Positions 43,061-54,000 of a stretch of DNA of 64,000 nt are shown piece after piece (the stretch's first letter is position 1; every line of letters starts with the position of its first letter). Source of the stretch: Euglena gracilis (Eukaryota > Euglenida > Euglenophyceae > Euglenales). The stretch spans positions 18,891,237 to 18,955,236 of the forward strand of contig CP154957.1 of the NCBI GenBank assembly GCA_039621445.1, given 5' to 3'. The translations under genes were made by a program, and so were the position numbers. The notes below the pieces were generated by a model, which worked only from the letters and a program-made list of their open reading frames with translations, was not told where the DNA came from and searched no databases.

Positions 43061-43281
43061 CTTACCCCGCCTGAACCCCACACACCCTCCTCATATCGAA
43101 CCCTGGTCTGACCTCCCCATCTGCAAAACCACCGCTCACTTAATACCCTACTCCTAGGAGCACCCGGACTGGAAAGAATTTCTTTGAAGGTATTTTTTTC
43201 CACACAATCCCAAGAACGGCAAAATGGCAGGGGGAAAAGGGGGTAATGAAAACCGCGGATTTTCCTGGGTAGGTAATGAAC

Positions 43282-43565
43282 CAGGCTTCTTTTTAAATCA
43301 CCTGACCCCCCCCCCCCGGGGGGAGGGGGGTGGGGGGGTGGGTGGGTGGGTCCGGGCCGGACCCCCCCGGGGGGGGGGTCCCGCGCCGGAGGCGCTGGGT
43401 ATACCTTTTCAGCGCAAAGCGCGAAAAATTTTGAAAATTGCCTTTAACGGGCCCGATTTTGGGGGGGTCCCCGCCCCCCTCCCTCCCCCGGGGGTCCCGC
43501 GCCACCCTGGGTGGGTTGGGAGGACCCCCCCTCCCCCCCCCCCGGGGGTCTTAAAAAGAAGCCTG
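43282..43565. mobile_element. hAT-type non-autonomous element with 8-bp target duplication
   Basis: 284 bp. Ends CAGGCTTCTTTTTAA and TTAAAAAGAAGCCTG are perfect inverted repeats. The element is flanked by an exact 8-bp duplication TAATGAAC (43,274-43,281 and 43,566-43,573). The 5' CAGG and 8-bp duplication fit the hAT superfamily. The interior is C/G tracts with GGCGCTGGG and GCGCAAAGCGC. Solo ends of the same type (GTCTTAAAAAGAAGCCTG) occur near 22,184. Confidence 0.85.
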
Positions 43566-43573
43566 TAATGAAC

Positions 43574-44100
43574 TCTGAGTAGGTAATGAAAACCGCGGAT
43601 TATCACCATGGCCCCGGCCCGGTTCCCGGAATTTTTTTTTCCAATCACGAGCGACTGGATCCCAAGTTTCTGCATCACCTCCGTTTGACCCCCCAACTCC
43701 CTGCCAGGCCCGAGTTATTCACCCGCGAAGGGGTCCAAACTGGGTAGGTTTAGCCACCCCCCCCCCAGTTTCGGCTCTGCCATTTCGCCGGGGTGAGATT
43801 CTCGGTCAAAAAATCGATTTATCGGAAATGTCTCGAGAAAACGTGCGTTATAGTATTTCCGAAAGTGTCTGCCTTATAAAGTGTACCCCTCTATCGCCCC
43901 CCACTCGCCGTGTTGGCTGCCGACACGACTGGCCCGTGTTCCAGTGTGCTTTTGTGGCCCAAAACGGCCATTTTGGGGTGTTTTTTTAGGGCTTTTTTTG
44001 GTTAAAAACCCCCGATTTTTTCAAAACATCTCGGCAATGAAACAAAATTAAAGGAAACGTCCGGAGGCCTGAATTGAAGCCCTTAGAATGCCTTATCTTA
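43574..44100 (-). repeat. Modular dispersed repeat, copy 3, inverted
   Basis: Carries GATTATCACCATGG, TCACGAGCGACTGGATCC, GCCAGGCCCGAGTTATTCAC and TTAAGG..AACGTCC, the reverse complements of the modules at 1.1-1.9 and 26.9-27.6 kb. The hAT-type element is inserted at its edge, inside AGGTAATGAAC. Confidence 0.7.
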
Positions 44101-44104
44101 ACAG

Positions 44105-44520
44105 GGGGGGGGTTATGCGGTCCGCATTATTCCGCAATATTCCGCATTTTTCCGCATTTCCGCATTATTCCGCATTTTTTTTTCCGTTTTTTTTTTTCCT
44201 TTCATTTTTTCCTTTTTTTTTGTTTTTCCGCATTTTTCCCGTTTTCGCATTTTCCTTTTTTCCCATTTTTTCCCGCATTTTTTCCCGCATTCCTTTTCCA
44301 GCCCCCCATCCCCTTTTCATTTTTCGCACCCGCATTTTTTTTCAATTTTCCCATTTTTTTTTTTTTTTTTTTTTTTTCGTCCTTTCTTCCAAATTTTCGT
44401 TCCTTTTTTTTTTTTTCCCCAATATTCATGTTTTTTCATAATTTTCTCGCATTTTTTTCGCATTTTTTTTTCGCATCATTTTTACTCTTCCTTTTCCCCC
44501 CTATATTTTGACCCCCGCAC
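44105..44520 (+). repeat. CCGCATTTTT / poly-T low-complexity block
   Basis: CCGCATTATTCCGCATTTTT grading into long T runs and TTTTTCCC. The phenylalanine-rich frames across it are artefacts. Confidence 0.9.
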
Positions 44521-44589
44521 CCACCCCACGCACGCATAACCACATCCGCATAAGGTCCGCACAACGTTTCAGGTCAACTACAAGGTTCA

Positions 44590-45384
44590 TTGTTTCCCCA
44601 ATATGTTGGAGCACAAGTGCTCGTCTTTTCATCTCTCTGTTTTATGCATAATTTGTCTGCCTCTTCGCAGATTGTTCCTCTTTTTCTCCCCCTTCTACCA
44701 CGGATGCCCTCCCACCGGGACCCCAGCGGCGCCCAGCCTCCACGCGGCGGGAGGGGGACAACGTGCCGAAGGCACGGCCAACCGGGCAAAATTTCTGGGA
44801 GGAGGTGGACACCCCCACCTGAGCTTTTGCCCCCCCACCAAACTCCTGATATACCCCCCCACTTTACCTCCCTGGCTTCTGGCTTCTGGCGAAGGACAGC
44901 CTGTTGGCTGGCGCAGACTTATTGGCTGGGTCCAACACCCCCATTTGACAAGGAACGTGGTCACTCCACCCTCCACAAGCCCAAACATCTAGAGGCAGCA
45001 GTCGTCACCTACGGCTGTGGGCCGCAGGGCAACACAGGCCACAAGGCAGAAGGCCTTCCACCCCAACCCCTGACAGAGGCCACTAGCTCGAGAGCCAATG
45101 CCGGAGTGAAGACAACTCCACATGTGTTGGGTGTTGAACCCAGTGTTGGCACCCAAAGCAACAGCGTATGCTGCACAAGTTGCTGGTGCGGACAGGATCT
45201 TCCTGTTCCCGGACCGGCACGCGCCGTGCCGGAATTTGTAAGGGTTGGGACCCAACCCTCAATAACAAGTAGAACCCGGGGGGTTTTTGACTTCCCTTTC
45301 ATCTTCATGTCCGGCACGCATCTGACCAGAACGCCGACCTCACGAGGTACCCCCCCCCCTGGCCTCCCCCCAACCTCATACTAG
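44590..45384 (+). CDS. Long open frame, 264 codons, unrecognised
   Basis: One of the longest frames outside obvious repeats, ending TAG 45,382. Contains HLEAAVVTYGCGPQGNTGHK and SVCCTSCWCGQDLPVPGPAR. Proline/serine-rich, with a second long frame over its first half. It may hold one or more exons (an AG at 44,670 follows a pyrimidine-rich stretch) rather than being a single-exon gene. Confidence 0.25.
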   Translation: MFPQYVGAQVLVFSSLCFMHNLSASSQIVPLFLPLLPRMPSHRDPSGAQPPRGGRGTTCRRHGQPGKISGRRWTPPPELLPPHQTPDIPPHFTSLASGFWRRTACWLAQTYWLGPTPPFDKERGHSTLHKPKHLEAAVVTYGCGPQGNTGHKAEGLPPQPLTEATSSRANAGVKTTPHVLGVEPSVGTQSNSVCCTSCWCGQDLPVPGPARAVPEFVRVGTQPSITSRTRGVFDFPFIFMSGTHLTRTPTSRGTPPPGLPPTSY

Positions 45385-45690
45385 CAATCCCCTCTGGCCC
45401 CCGCACCAAATGCGAGCGCCCTCCCCCTGAAGGGTTTCCCAGCAAGCCCATGTCCAAGCAGAGAGCCACCGGTACTAATCATCACAGGCCTACCCCGCCC
45501 CTCCCCGGTGTCCACTACTGGGTGAACCAGATCAGGTCGAGAGGCCTCCTCCTGAATCGTTGTGAAAAATAAGAGCGACACTCTCATAACCACCCTCAGC
45601 CTTAGCAATATTTTTTCACAACCCTCTGCCCCCCCCCCCCAATATCTAACGGGGTGTGCTTGCCACATAACCGCCTCCAACCCCTGTCAG

Positions 45691-45871
45691 ACCTCCTGCT
45701 GCGGTGGACATGGTAGCCACCCTGACCCCTCACGGGGACCCCGTCCTGCACTTCTGCAAGTACCCAAAACATCATGTCCCCCAGACGCAGCAGCTCCGCC
45801 TGGACCATCATCTCACAGGCGGAGGTGGCCAAACCCCATCTGGGCCGATTGATTGCAAGGTGACCTATTGA
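45691..45871 (+). CDS. VDMVATLTPHGDP exon, copy 1
   Basis: CCCTGTCAG ends at 45,690. The frame reads RPPAAVDMVATLTPHGDPVL then HFCKYPKHHVPQTQQLRLDH, to TGA 45,869. The first 13 residues from VDM match copy 2 (46,325) exactly while the DNA differs at third positions (GTA/GTC, CCC/CCA), which supports the frame. The C-terminal parts differ. No family recognised. Confidence 0.45.
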
Positions 45872-46034
45872 ACATTCCGGCCACAGGCAAATAACCGATC
45901 AAAATATTATTATCCCATGTTCCTCTCAGATTTTATTATTTAACGATTATACCAAATCAACAGGCCCATAAAGGATCATTTCAGCGGATGGGGTCTTGTT
46001 GTTTCTAAAATTTGACACCATATTCACGTTTCAG

Positions 46035-46104
46035 CAACGTGTACACCAAACTCAGCTACTCTGAGAGACTCCAGCAGTTAGAAGATTATACTGCATGTTT
46101 CTGA
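46035..46104 (+). CDS. Short candidate exon between the duplicated exons
   Basis: CACGTTTCAG ends at 46,034; the frame reads NVYTKLSYSERLQQLEDYTA to TGA 46,102. Short, unrecognised. Confidence 0.2.
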
Positions 46105-46301
46105 CCGGCTAAAAATCCTTTCCTGATGATACCTCAAATTGGGTGGAACCTAGGTCGTTGTAGCCAATGGTGTGGTGAGACAAAATAGCCATCTGGTGAC
46201 CCATGCTCTCTGTGACTCATGATGTGTTTTCCCATTAATTATAATTTGAGTGCCCCGATTAACGTATCGTGGGGTATGCCGGGCACATACTCCGTCTCCA
46301 G

Positions 46302-46504
46302 CACCTGCTCCCATTCTGGCTGTGGTGGACATGGTCGCCACCCTGACCCCTCACGGGGACCCAGCCTTGCTCTTCTGCATGGATCCCGAACATCTAGATC
46401 CAGCGAACCCCCACCAAACCCTTCCCATACAGGTGGTGGTACCCAATCCCCACCTGGTCTTGAATCACCTGCTGATCGAGTTTAGTAGGGTGCATGAAGT
46501 GTGA
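46302..46504 (+). CDS. VDMVATLTPHGDP exon, copy 2
   Basis: TCCGTCTCCAG ends at 46,301. The frame reads APILAVVDMVATLTPHGDPA then HLDPANPHQTLPIQVVVPNP, to TGA 46,502. It is 621 bp after copy 1 and in the same orientation, so it is a tandem exon or gene duplication. Confidence 0.45.
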
Positions 46505-46555
46505 GCCACACACCCACCCACGCACACACACACGCACACACACACACACATCATT
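46505..46555. repeat. CA-rich microsatellite
   Basis: CACACCCACCCACGCACACAC and (CA)n. Confidence 0.9.
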
Positions 46556-46685
46556 CAATGGTCAGGGTCTGGTTCTCTTAATGCACGAAAAGTTGTGGCA
46601 CCACAACCACTGTGCCAACGGTAGGTTGGCAGTGTGCTATGTTGGCAGGGCTCTATTAATCACACACATGTCCCCAATCCCCTAG

Positions 46686-46930
46686 TCAGCAAGACATCCC
46701 AGGCTGCAAGGACAGTGACCTGGGGGGCTGGCAACACCCACAGAAAAGACGGGGGGACCTCTGAGCACCGAGTGACCTTGGGCGACCACAACAAACCATG
46801 GGATGGTTGGAGAAGTCAAATTGCATCTGCCCGCCCAACCAGGGTCACCCCAACCCAGCAACACCGGGAAGCCAAACAAGTTGGGCAAGCGCGTCTTGTG
46901 GAGGAGATAGAGGGGTGGAGTGGTATTTGA
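46686..46930 (+). CDS. Candidate exon
   Basis: CAATCCCCTAG ends at 46,685. The frame reads TSQAARTVTWGAGNTHRKDG and HREAKQVGQARLVEEIEGWS, to TGA 46,928. Hydrophilic and protein-like; unrecognised. Confidence 0.3.
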
Positions 46931-47010
46931 GCAGTTCTGTGTTCTAGTGGTAAAGGAGGAGGGAAATTGTATTTCACTGGCTAAAATCGCTAGAGAGGGA
47001 GAGAGAGCGA

Positions 47011-47337
47011 GTGAGAGAGAAAGATACACCTTCCCAACAACCAACTCGACCACCAACCACCCGACAGGAAGGCCCAAGGTCGACAGAAGCGTCAGGAGCA
47101 AAGGCCGATGGGTCTTCTGAGATCAGCCCCAACTCCACCGGTCGGGGCGAACCGCACCGGGCAACCACGACCGCCACGCGGCCCAACAACCAGCTCCCCA
47201 CCCTTCCCAATTTTCCAAGTGAGAAAGAGAGAGAGAGCGTGAAGCTGGATGGTCATGTAAGCAACCCCAGACAGACCTGCGACACCCCAGTTACCCTAAA
47301 GGAACCATGTTTAGGGCAATGTTATATTAACTGTTAG
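47011..47337 (+). CDS. Open frame, 108 codons, hydrophilic
   Basis: ATG-like start in MREKDTPSQQPTRPPTTRQE, later EKERESVKLDGHVSNPRQTC, TAG at 47,335. Rich in P, T, S and R, consistent with a disordered protein, or with composition bias from GAGA and CCAAC repeats nearby. Confidence 0.25.
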   Translation: MREKDTPSQQPTRPPTTRQEGPRSTEASGAKADGSSEISPNSTGRGEPHRATTTATRPNNQLPTLPNFPSEKERESVKLDGHVSNPRQTCDTPVTLKEPCLGQCYINC

Positions 47338-47564
47338 GTGATTTACACACCACCATGCTGAATAGGGTGTGTTACCCCCTCAGTCCTCCCCCCCGGTCAG
47401 CCTGCAGTGTGGGTGAGCTCCCAGGTGCGCAGCCCCTTGGATCATCAATACGCACTGCACCCAAAAATGCCCTCCCCAGGGAAACAACCTGCCTCCTTCC
47501 CTGAGACATCCTGACCTTATGGTTGCAATGATTTGGCCCCCCTGTGACATTTAGGCTCCCATTC

Positions 47565-47850
47565 TGCAGTAACCTGGCTGCTTTCCCGTGACACCCCGAC
47601 TTCGAATCTGCAGCATCCCGGCTCCTTCCCGCGACATCCCGGCTCCTTTCCGCAACACCCTGGCTCCTTTCCGCGTCATCCTTGCTCCTACTTCACGACA
47701 CCTTGGCTCCAACCCACAACACCCTGGCTCCCTCCCTCGACATCCTGGCTCCCCGTCAGTGGCATGACGGCCTCTGCTCTGCAACATCCCGGCACCCACC
47801 CCGCGACACCCTGGCTCCCACCCCGCGACACCTTCATCCCACAACGCCCC
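47565..47850 (+). repeat. 21-bp degenerate minisatellite
   Basis: Units of about 21 bp around CGACACCCTGGCTCCCACCC. Because 21 is a multiple of three, the unit is translatable as a seven-residue repeat: DTLAPTH, NTLAPSL on + and GAGMSRE, GAGMLQI on -. Whether either is coding is unknown. Confidence 0.75.
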
Positions 47851-48589
47851 CATCATCAGCATCACATGGCCGCTTCACAAAACGTAGAACAATCCCAGTT
47901 CTGGGGCGTCTATTTTCACACCAATTTGCCAAAATTTGCCAAATATTGCAAATCTTACTTGCCTTTTTTGGGGGCTTCCTCCAAATATCTGCTGGGAAAT
48001 TATTTTCAACTTAGAAATTTTTGCATGTTTCTGTTTTGATTATTTGTTTTCTTTTTTTTGGAATTTTTACCCAAGGAATTCCAATATTTCCAGAATCAGC
48101 ATGACCCCCCAAAGAACACGCTTTTGGATCATTTTTTTTGTTGTTGTTTTTTTTAAAAATTTTTTAAAAAAAAGTAGTTAACGGCTCAGAATTTACACCT
48201 AAATTCCTTAAATGACCAACATATGTGTGATTTCTCCTGGACCTGGACCAAGGGTTTTTCGCCTATTTTGCGTATGGTCTGCCGAAATTCTCCACATCCA
48301 AACTTGAGCTTTCCTGTCCCCGCGACACCCCCTCGCTCTCAGGCCCTGGTTCATTGCATTTTCTCAAAGTGTTCGGCCCTGAGGCTCAGCTATAGTGTGC
48401 TATAGTGTTATAGTGTCCATTGGCGGGTTGTTGATCTTGAAGGGTACAGCATTCCTCTTGCCCTTTTCAGAACGAGAAAAATCATTTGTGATTAGTTCCA
48501 TTCTCCTCTCTTCTGGGTTGAGAGCTTCTTTAGAGTAATGTGATGGATTAAACCTCAGGGTTGCCTGGGGTTGCTGGCATCTGCTCCAC

Positions 48590-48811
48590 CCTGACAGCCA
48601 CCCCCCTCCCCCATCGACCGCGCGGGCCGGCATCGCCAACTCGCCGTTGGAAGCCCCAGATGCCGACTCTCTGGGAATTCTCAAGGACGCCGTCTACATT
48701 CTCCTGGCCCCCCAGAAGCCTACACCGGACTGGTTTAGCACGCCGCTGGGTGATAGTGCCTCTGTGCGGGTCGGCTGCTCAACCCCTGCTGATGGAACAC
48801 CTAGCCATTAA
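48590..48811 (+). CDS. Candidate terminal exon
   Basis: The frame RAGIANSPLEAPDADSLGIL then KDAVYILLAPQKPTPDWFST is open to TAA 48,809. An acceptor-like AAACCTCAG is at 48,558. Another frame (to 48,881) is also open. 48,880-49,200 is A/T-rich with no gene seen. Confidence 0.3.
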   Translation, partial: PDSHPPPPSTARAGIANSPLEAPDADSLGILKDAVYILLAPQKPTPDWFSTPLGDSASVRVGCSTPADGTPSH

Positions 48812-49224
48812 ATCTGGTCGGGGAGTCTTTGCTTTTCTTTTTTTGTGTATGGTCTTTTATCTATTTTGTTTTATAATTTAATATTTATTATTATTTTTTT
48901 TCTTGTTAATTAATTTTTCTTTTCTTTCTCTTTTGTCGGGAATCCTCCGCTTTTGCTTAGGTCTTAATAATCTCCTTTTTTGTGTTTTTGTCTTACCTTT
49001 TTTTCTCCCTTTGTTTCTCTTTTCCTCCATCTATTTTTAACCAAACCATTTTCAGTGTTCGCAAAACCAGGGTCTGTGTTAGAATTCAGGCTCAGGCAAC
49101 CATACCCTGACTTCTAGCTAAGGAATTTACACATTCACCACACCCCCAATTTCTTGGACCTTCGATCTCAGCTTGTTCGACATCGACTAAGAAAGGTGCT
49201 TCCAGCTTACCTGTTTGCATTCAG

Positions 49225-49439
49225 GAGCTGACCCGATTCCTTCACTCCTCCGTTTGGGACGCCCCCGCCCCCCAGGTCGCCTCTGTGGCGGCAGCACCCC
49301 CTGCCCAGCACCCAAGCCCCTATCGGCAGCCTCAACAACATATATGCAGCTAGAGCCACCTCATCCTCCTCAGGCACCTGCCACTGCAGGAACAGCTGCA
49401 TCTGCTGCCGATGACCTCACGACTGCCTCTGATAGGTAG
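49225..49439 (+). CDS. Candidate exon, proline/alanine-rich
   Basis: TGTTTGCATTCAG ends at 49,224; the frame ends DDLTTASDR and TAG 49,437, with TTYMQLEPPHPPQAPATAGT before it. Confidence 0.25.
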
Positions 49440-49479
49440 AGACTGGCAATCATAGCTCATCCCCACCCCCAACCTCCAG

Positions 49480-49850
49480 ATTCTCCCAACACGAAACATC
49501 TCCCAATACGAGACAATTTAGACCATTTTTTTGTATCCCATGGGGTGATCCTGGTATTCTATGCTCCGTTTTCACCTATTGAGGGAGGGCTCCACCCCCT
49601 ACAATCCCGGCATTTAACCCGAATTGCCCTTGCCTGTTCAGTATGCAAGAGATGTAGTATTACGCTTTATCCAGACTCCACCAGTTCTGACATTGTGGCA
49701 GTCCGGATGTATCAATTGATTGGCCTGGATCCTGTGATGGTGAATGAAACATTTCATCATCATCTTGGTTTTGTTGGGGATGTGCCGCCAATTGCTATTT
49801 GTCGGGGCTACTGGTACACCACCATACCATACGCCCTTGGATTGATTTAG
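49480..49850 (+). CDS. Candidate exon, 123 codons
   Basis: CCCAACCTCCAG ends at 49,479. The frame reads NTKHLPIRDNLDHFFVSHGV, HLTRIALACSVCKRCSITLY and FHHHLGFVGDVPPIAICRGY, to TAG 49,848. CSVCKRC is a possible metal site. Uninterrupted length in a low-repeat region makes this one of the stronger unassigned frames. No family recognised. Confidence 0.4.
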
Positions 49851-50110
49851 CTGGTTCAACCCATACCATCAATTCGTCATCAGCAGATGCCCCAGGGGAC
49901 TGGTGCTGTTCCCCCCTTTTTTTCCCCTTGCTTCCCCCCCATTGCCGTTCTTTGCTTCTTGGCTTGATTACTTTTCTAAAGAGGCCGACTGATGAGGCTT
50001 AGCCCATCCCCCTGACAATTTGCAAGACACCACCGAAGTGACCCGGCACAGATGGCGCCAAGAAAAAAGAGTTTTGAGTTTCTTTTTTTTGTTTAATCTC
50101 TTCACACTAG

Positions 50111-50655
50111 TAGCCAGACTCCCTGAGACCCTCATTAATTTTTCAAAACTGGAAATGACACCCTTCTACCCCGAGGCCAGTAACAAATTGTATGGCGCGG
50201 ATGCAGTCTTGGAGTTTCCCCTCCCCTCCGGAGCCGTGTTCCGAGTCACCTCCCGCCGCCCAGACGGTACACCCATGTATTGCATCAACACCCGCCACCC
50301 TGACGTTGCCCCCCCCCAGCCAAGCGACCCCGTCTTCAACCCCCAGTGGTGCCCACCGTCTCTCAGTCCCCACAGCCCCACTGCACCCAGTTCGGCACCC
50401 TCCCAGCGTTTCCATGGCAAGAACTTCTTTGTCGGCAGCAGGCTGAGGGACCTGCACTTCGTTGCGGTCGCTCCAGATCTCACCGTCCACTCCGTCACAA
50501 ACGTCCAAATTCCGCAGGCCGACGCCCACCTCCCCTCCCCGCGCACGGAATCCCTCCTCACGAAGCAGTTCTGCGCTCTCGCCGCCAAGGAAGCCCTCCA
50601 CGTCTCCCACGGTCGGCTCAACGCCAGCAACAGCCACCCAGTCCCCTGCTCCTGA
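50111..50655 (+). CDS. Candidate exon, 181 codons
   Basis: CTTCACACTAG ends at 50,110. The frame reads VARLPETLINFSKLEMTPFY, YGADAVLEFPLPSGAVFRVT and FFVGSRLRDLHFVAVAPDLT, to TGA 50,653. Balanced composition, no repeats, preceded by a T-rich tract. I do not recognise it. It is followed by the inverted-repeat element at 50,722. Confidence 0.4.
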
Positions 50656-50721
50656 CCTGTTGAATTTCGACTTCTTTCCAATCCCAATCCGGTCCTTGGC
50701 CGGCCTTTTGGCCCGAAGGAG

Positions 50722-50960
50722 GGGCGGTCCTTAAGGAAATAAAATAAAATAGAATTAAATAAAAATTACAAACTTCCCCGTCCCTCATGGACCGCTCTGC
50801 AGAGGTCAAAAAATGCATCTTTAGATACATTGGGTGGATTGTCAAATTTTTCTCCCATCTTCTTGTCTTTCCAAACTTCTTTTATTTTTTTTATTATTTT
50901 TTTTATTGTTGTTTTTGTTATTTTTAGTTTGCTTTTTTTTTGTTTTCTTAAGGACCGCCC
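50722..50960. mobile_element. Inverted-repeat element, ends GGGCGGTCCTTAAG
   Basis: 239 bp. The left end GGGCGGTCCTTAAGGAAATA is mirrored at the right (TGTTTTCTTAAGGACCGCCC) with a few mismatches in 20. The interior is A/T-rich with no frame. No clear target duplication. The 9-bp tip is shared with the 3,273-3,596 interval. Confidence 0.65.
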
Positions 50961-51039
50961 TGCCGCTCTGCAATGGAGCTCCTGCCAGGGTGTGCCGGGA
51001 GCCCGCAAGGGCCCCCTATGCGTGGTGGTCCACAAGGGC

Positions 51040-54000
51040 TCTTTTACCGCCCCCAGCCCTTTTCACAGCCCCCAGCCCTTTTTACAGCCCACATCATGTT
51101 TTTTTTTAACAGCTCCCAGCCTTTTTACAGCGCCCAGCATTTTTTTTTACAGCCCCCAACCGTTTTTACAGCCCCCAGCCCTTTTTACAGCCTCCAGCAT
51201 TTTTTACAGCCCCCAGCCTTTTTTACAGCCCCCAGCCGTTTTTACATTTTATACAGCCCGCAGCCTTTTTTACAGCCCCCGGCCTTTTTTTCCACCCCCA
51301 GCCTTTTTTACAGCCCCCATCCTTTTTTACAACCCCCAGCCTTTTTTACAGCCCCCATCCTTTGGAAAGCCCCCAGGCTTTTTTACAGCCCCCAGCCTTT
51401 TTTGCAACCCGCAGCCTTTTTTTATAGCCCCAAGGCTTTTTTACATCCCCTAGCCTGCTTTACAGCCCACATCGTGTGTTTTTTTTTACAGCCCCCAGTC
51501 TGTTTTTTTTACAGCCCCCAGCCTTTTTTACAGCACCCAGCATTTTTTTCACTGAACCACAGCTGTTTTTACAGACCCCAGCCTTTTTTCACAGCCCCCA
51601 GCGTTTTTTTTCCCCAGCCCCAGCCTTGTTTACAGCACCTAGCATTTTTTTTTAACAACCCCCAGGCGTTTTTACAGCCCCCATCCTTGCCAGCCTTTTT
51701 TACAGCCCCCAGCTTTTTTTGCAGCCCCCAGCTTTTTTACAGCCCCCAGCCTTGTTTACAGCCCCCAGGCTTTTTTACAGCCCCAGCCTTTCTTACAGCC
51801 CCCAACCTTTCTTACAGCCCCCAACCTGTTTTTTACCGCCCTCAGGTTTTTTATACAGCCCCCAGGTTCTTCACAGCCCCCAGCCTTTTCTTACAACCCC
51901 CAGCTTTTTTTTTTACCGCCCCCAGCCCTTTTACAACCCCAGCTTTTTTTGCAGCCCCCAGCCTTTTTTACAGCCACAGCCGTTTTCACAGTCACCATCC
52001 TTTTTTACAACCCCCAGCCTTGGTTACAGCCCCCAGCCTTTTTTACAGCTCCCAGCCTTTTTTATAGCCCCCAGGCTTATTTACAGCCCCCATTGTGTTT
52101 TTTTTTACAGCCCTAGCCTTTTTTACAGCCCCCAGGCTTTTTTACAGCCCCCAGCCTTTTGTTCCACCCCCAGCCTTGTTTACAGCGCCTAGCAATTTCT
52201 CTTTTACAGCCCCTCAGGCTTTTTTTACAGCCCCCAGTCTTTTTTACAACCCCAGATTTTTTTACAGCCCAGCCTTTTTTACAGCCCCCAGCTGTTTTTT
52301 ACTAGCCCCCATCTTTTATTACAGCCCACATCCCAGCCTTTTTTTTTGCACCAGCCTTTTTTATAACCCCTGCCATTTTTTTTTAACAGCCCCCAGCCGT
52401 TTTTACAGCCCCCAGGCCTTTTTACAGCCCCCAGGCTTTTTTTTTTACAGCCCCCAGGCTTTTTTACAGCCCCCATCATGTTTCTTTTTTACAGCCCCCA
52501 GCCGGTTTTACAGCCCCCATCCTTTTTTACAACCCCCAACCTTTTTTCAGCCCCCAGACTTTTTTTTATAGCCCCCAGGCTTTTTTACATCCCCTGGCCT
52601 TCTTTACAGCCCACATCATGTTTTTTTTTACAGCCCCCAGCCTTTTTTTTTACAGCCCTCAGCCTTTTTTACAGCACCCAGCATTTTTTTTCACAGAACC
52701 CCAGCCGTTTTTACAATCCCCAGCCTTTTTTTTTTACTGCCCAGGCATTTTTTACAGCACCCAGCCTTGTTTACAGCGCCTAGCGTTTTTTTTTAACAGC
52801 CCCCAAACTATTTTTACAGCCCCCTGCCTTTTTTTTCCACAGCCCCCAGCCTTTTTTTTCCCAGCCCCAGCCTTGTTTACAGCGCCTAGCTTTTTTTTTT
52901 TTTTAGCCCCCAGGCTTTTTTACAGCCCCCAGCTTTTTTCCAGCCCCCAGCCTTTTTTACAGCCCCCAGGCTGTTTTACAGCCCCCAGCCTTTTTTTTTT
53001 ACTGCCCAGGCATTTTTTACAGCACCCAGCCTTGCCAGCCTTTTTTACAGCCCCCAGCTTTTTTCCAGCACCCAGCCTTTTTTCCAGCCCCCAAGCTTTT
53101 TTACAGCCCCCAGTTTTTTCCAGCCCCCAGCCTTTCTCACAGCCCCCAACCTTTCTTACAGCCCCCAACCTGTTTTTTCCAACCCTCAGGTTTTTTATAC
53201 AGCCCCCAGGTTCTTCACCGCCCCCAGCCTTTTCTTACAACCCCCAGCTTTTTTTTTACCGCCCCCAGCCCTTTTTACAACCCCAGCTTTTTTTGCAGCC
53301 CCCAGTCTTTTTAACAGCCACAGCCGTTTTCACAGCCCCCATCCTTTTTTACAGCCCCCAGCCTTGTTTACAGCCCCCAGGCTTTTTTACAGCCCACAGG
53401 CTTTCTTTTTACAGCCCCCAGCCTTTTTTACAGCCCCCAGCCATTTTTACAGCCCCCAGCCTTTTTTACAGCCCCCAGGCTTTTTTACAGCCCCCAGCCT
53501 TTTTTCCACCCCCAGCCTTTTTTACAGCCCCCAGGCTTATTTACAGCCCCCAGGCTTATTTACAGCCCCCATCGTGTTTTTTTTTACAGCCCCCAGCCGT
53601 TTTTTTTTACAGCCCACATCCTTTTTTTTACAACCCCCAGCCGTTTTTACAGCCCCCAGGCTTTTTTACAGCCCCCAGCCTTTTGTTCCACCCCAGCCTT
53701 GTTTACAGCGCCTAGCAATTTTTTTTTTACAGCCCCTCAGGCGTTTTTACAGCCCCCATCCTTGCCAGCCTTTTTTACAGCCCCCAGCTTTTTTTGCAGC
53801 CCCCAGCTTTTTTACAGCCCCCAGCCTTGTTTACAGCCCCCAGGCTTTTTTACAGCCCCAGCCTTTCTTACAGCCCCCAACCTTTCTTACAGCCCCCAAC
53901 CTGTTTTTTACCGCCCTCAGGTTTTTTATACAGCCCCCAGGTTCTTCACAGCCCCCAGCCTTTTCTTACAACCCCCAGCTTTTTTTTTACCGCCCCCAGC

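Noticed and set aside
44074-44511. Phenylalanine-rich protein
   Set aside because: T-rich low-complexity DNA; two frames open together.
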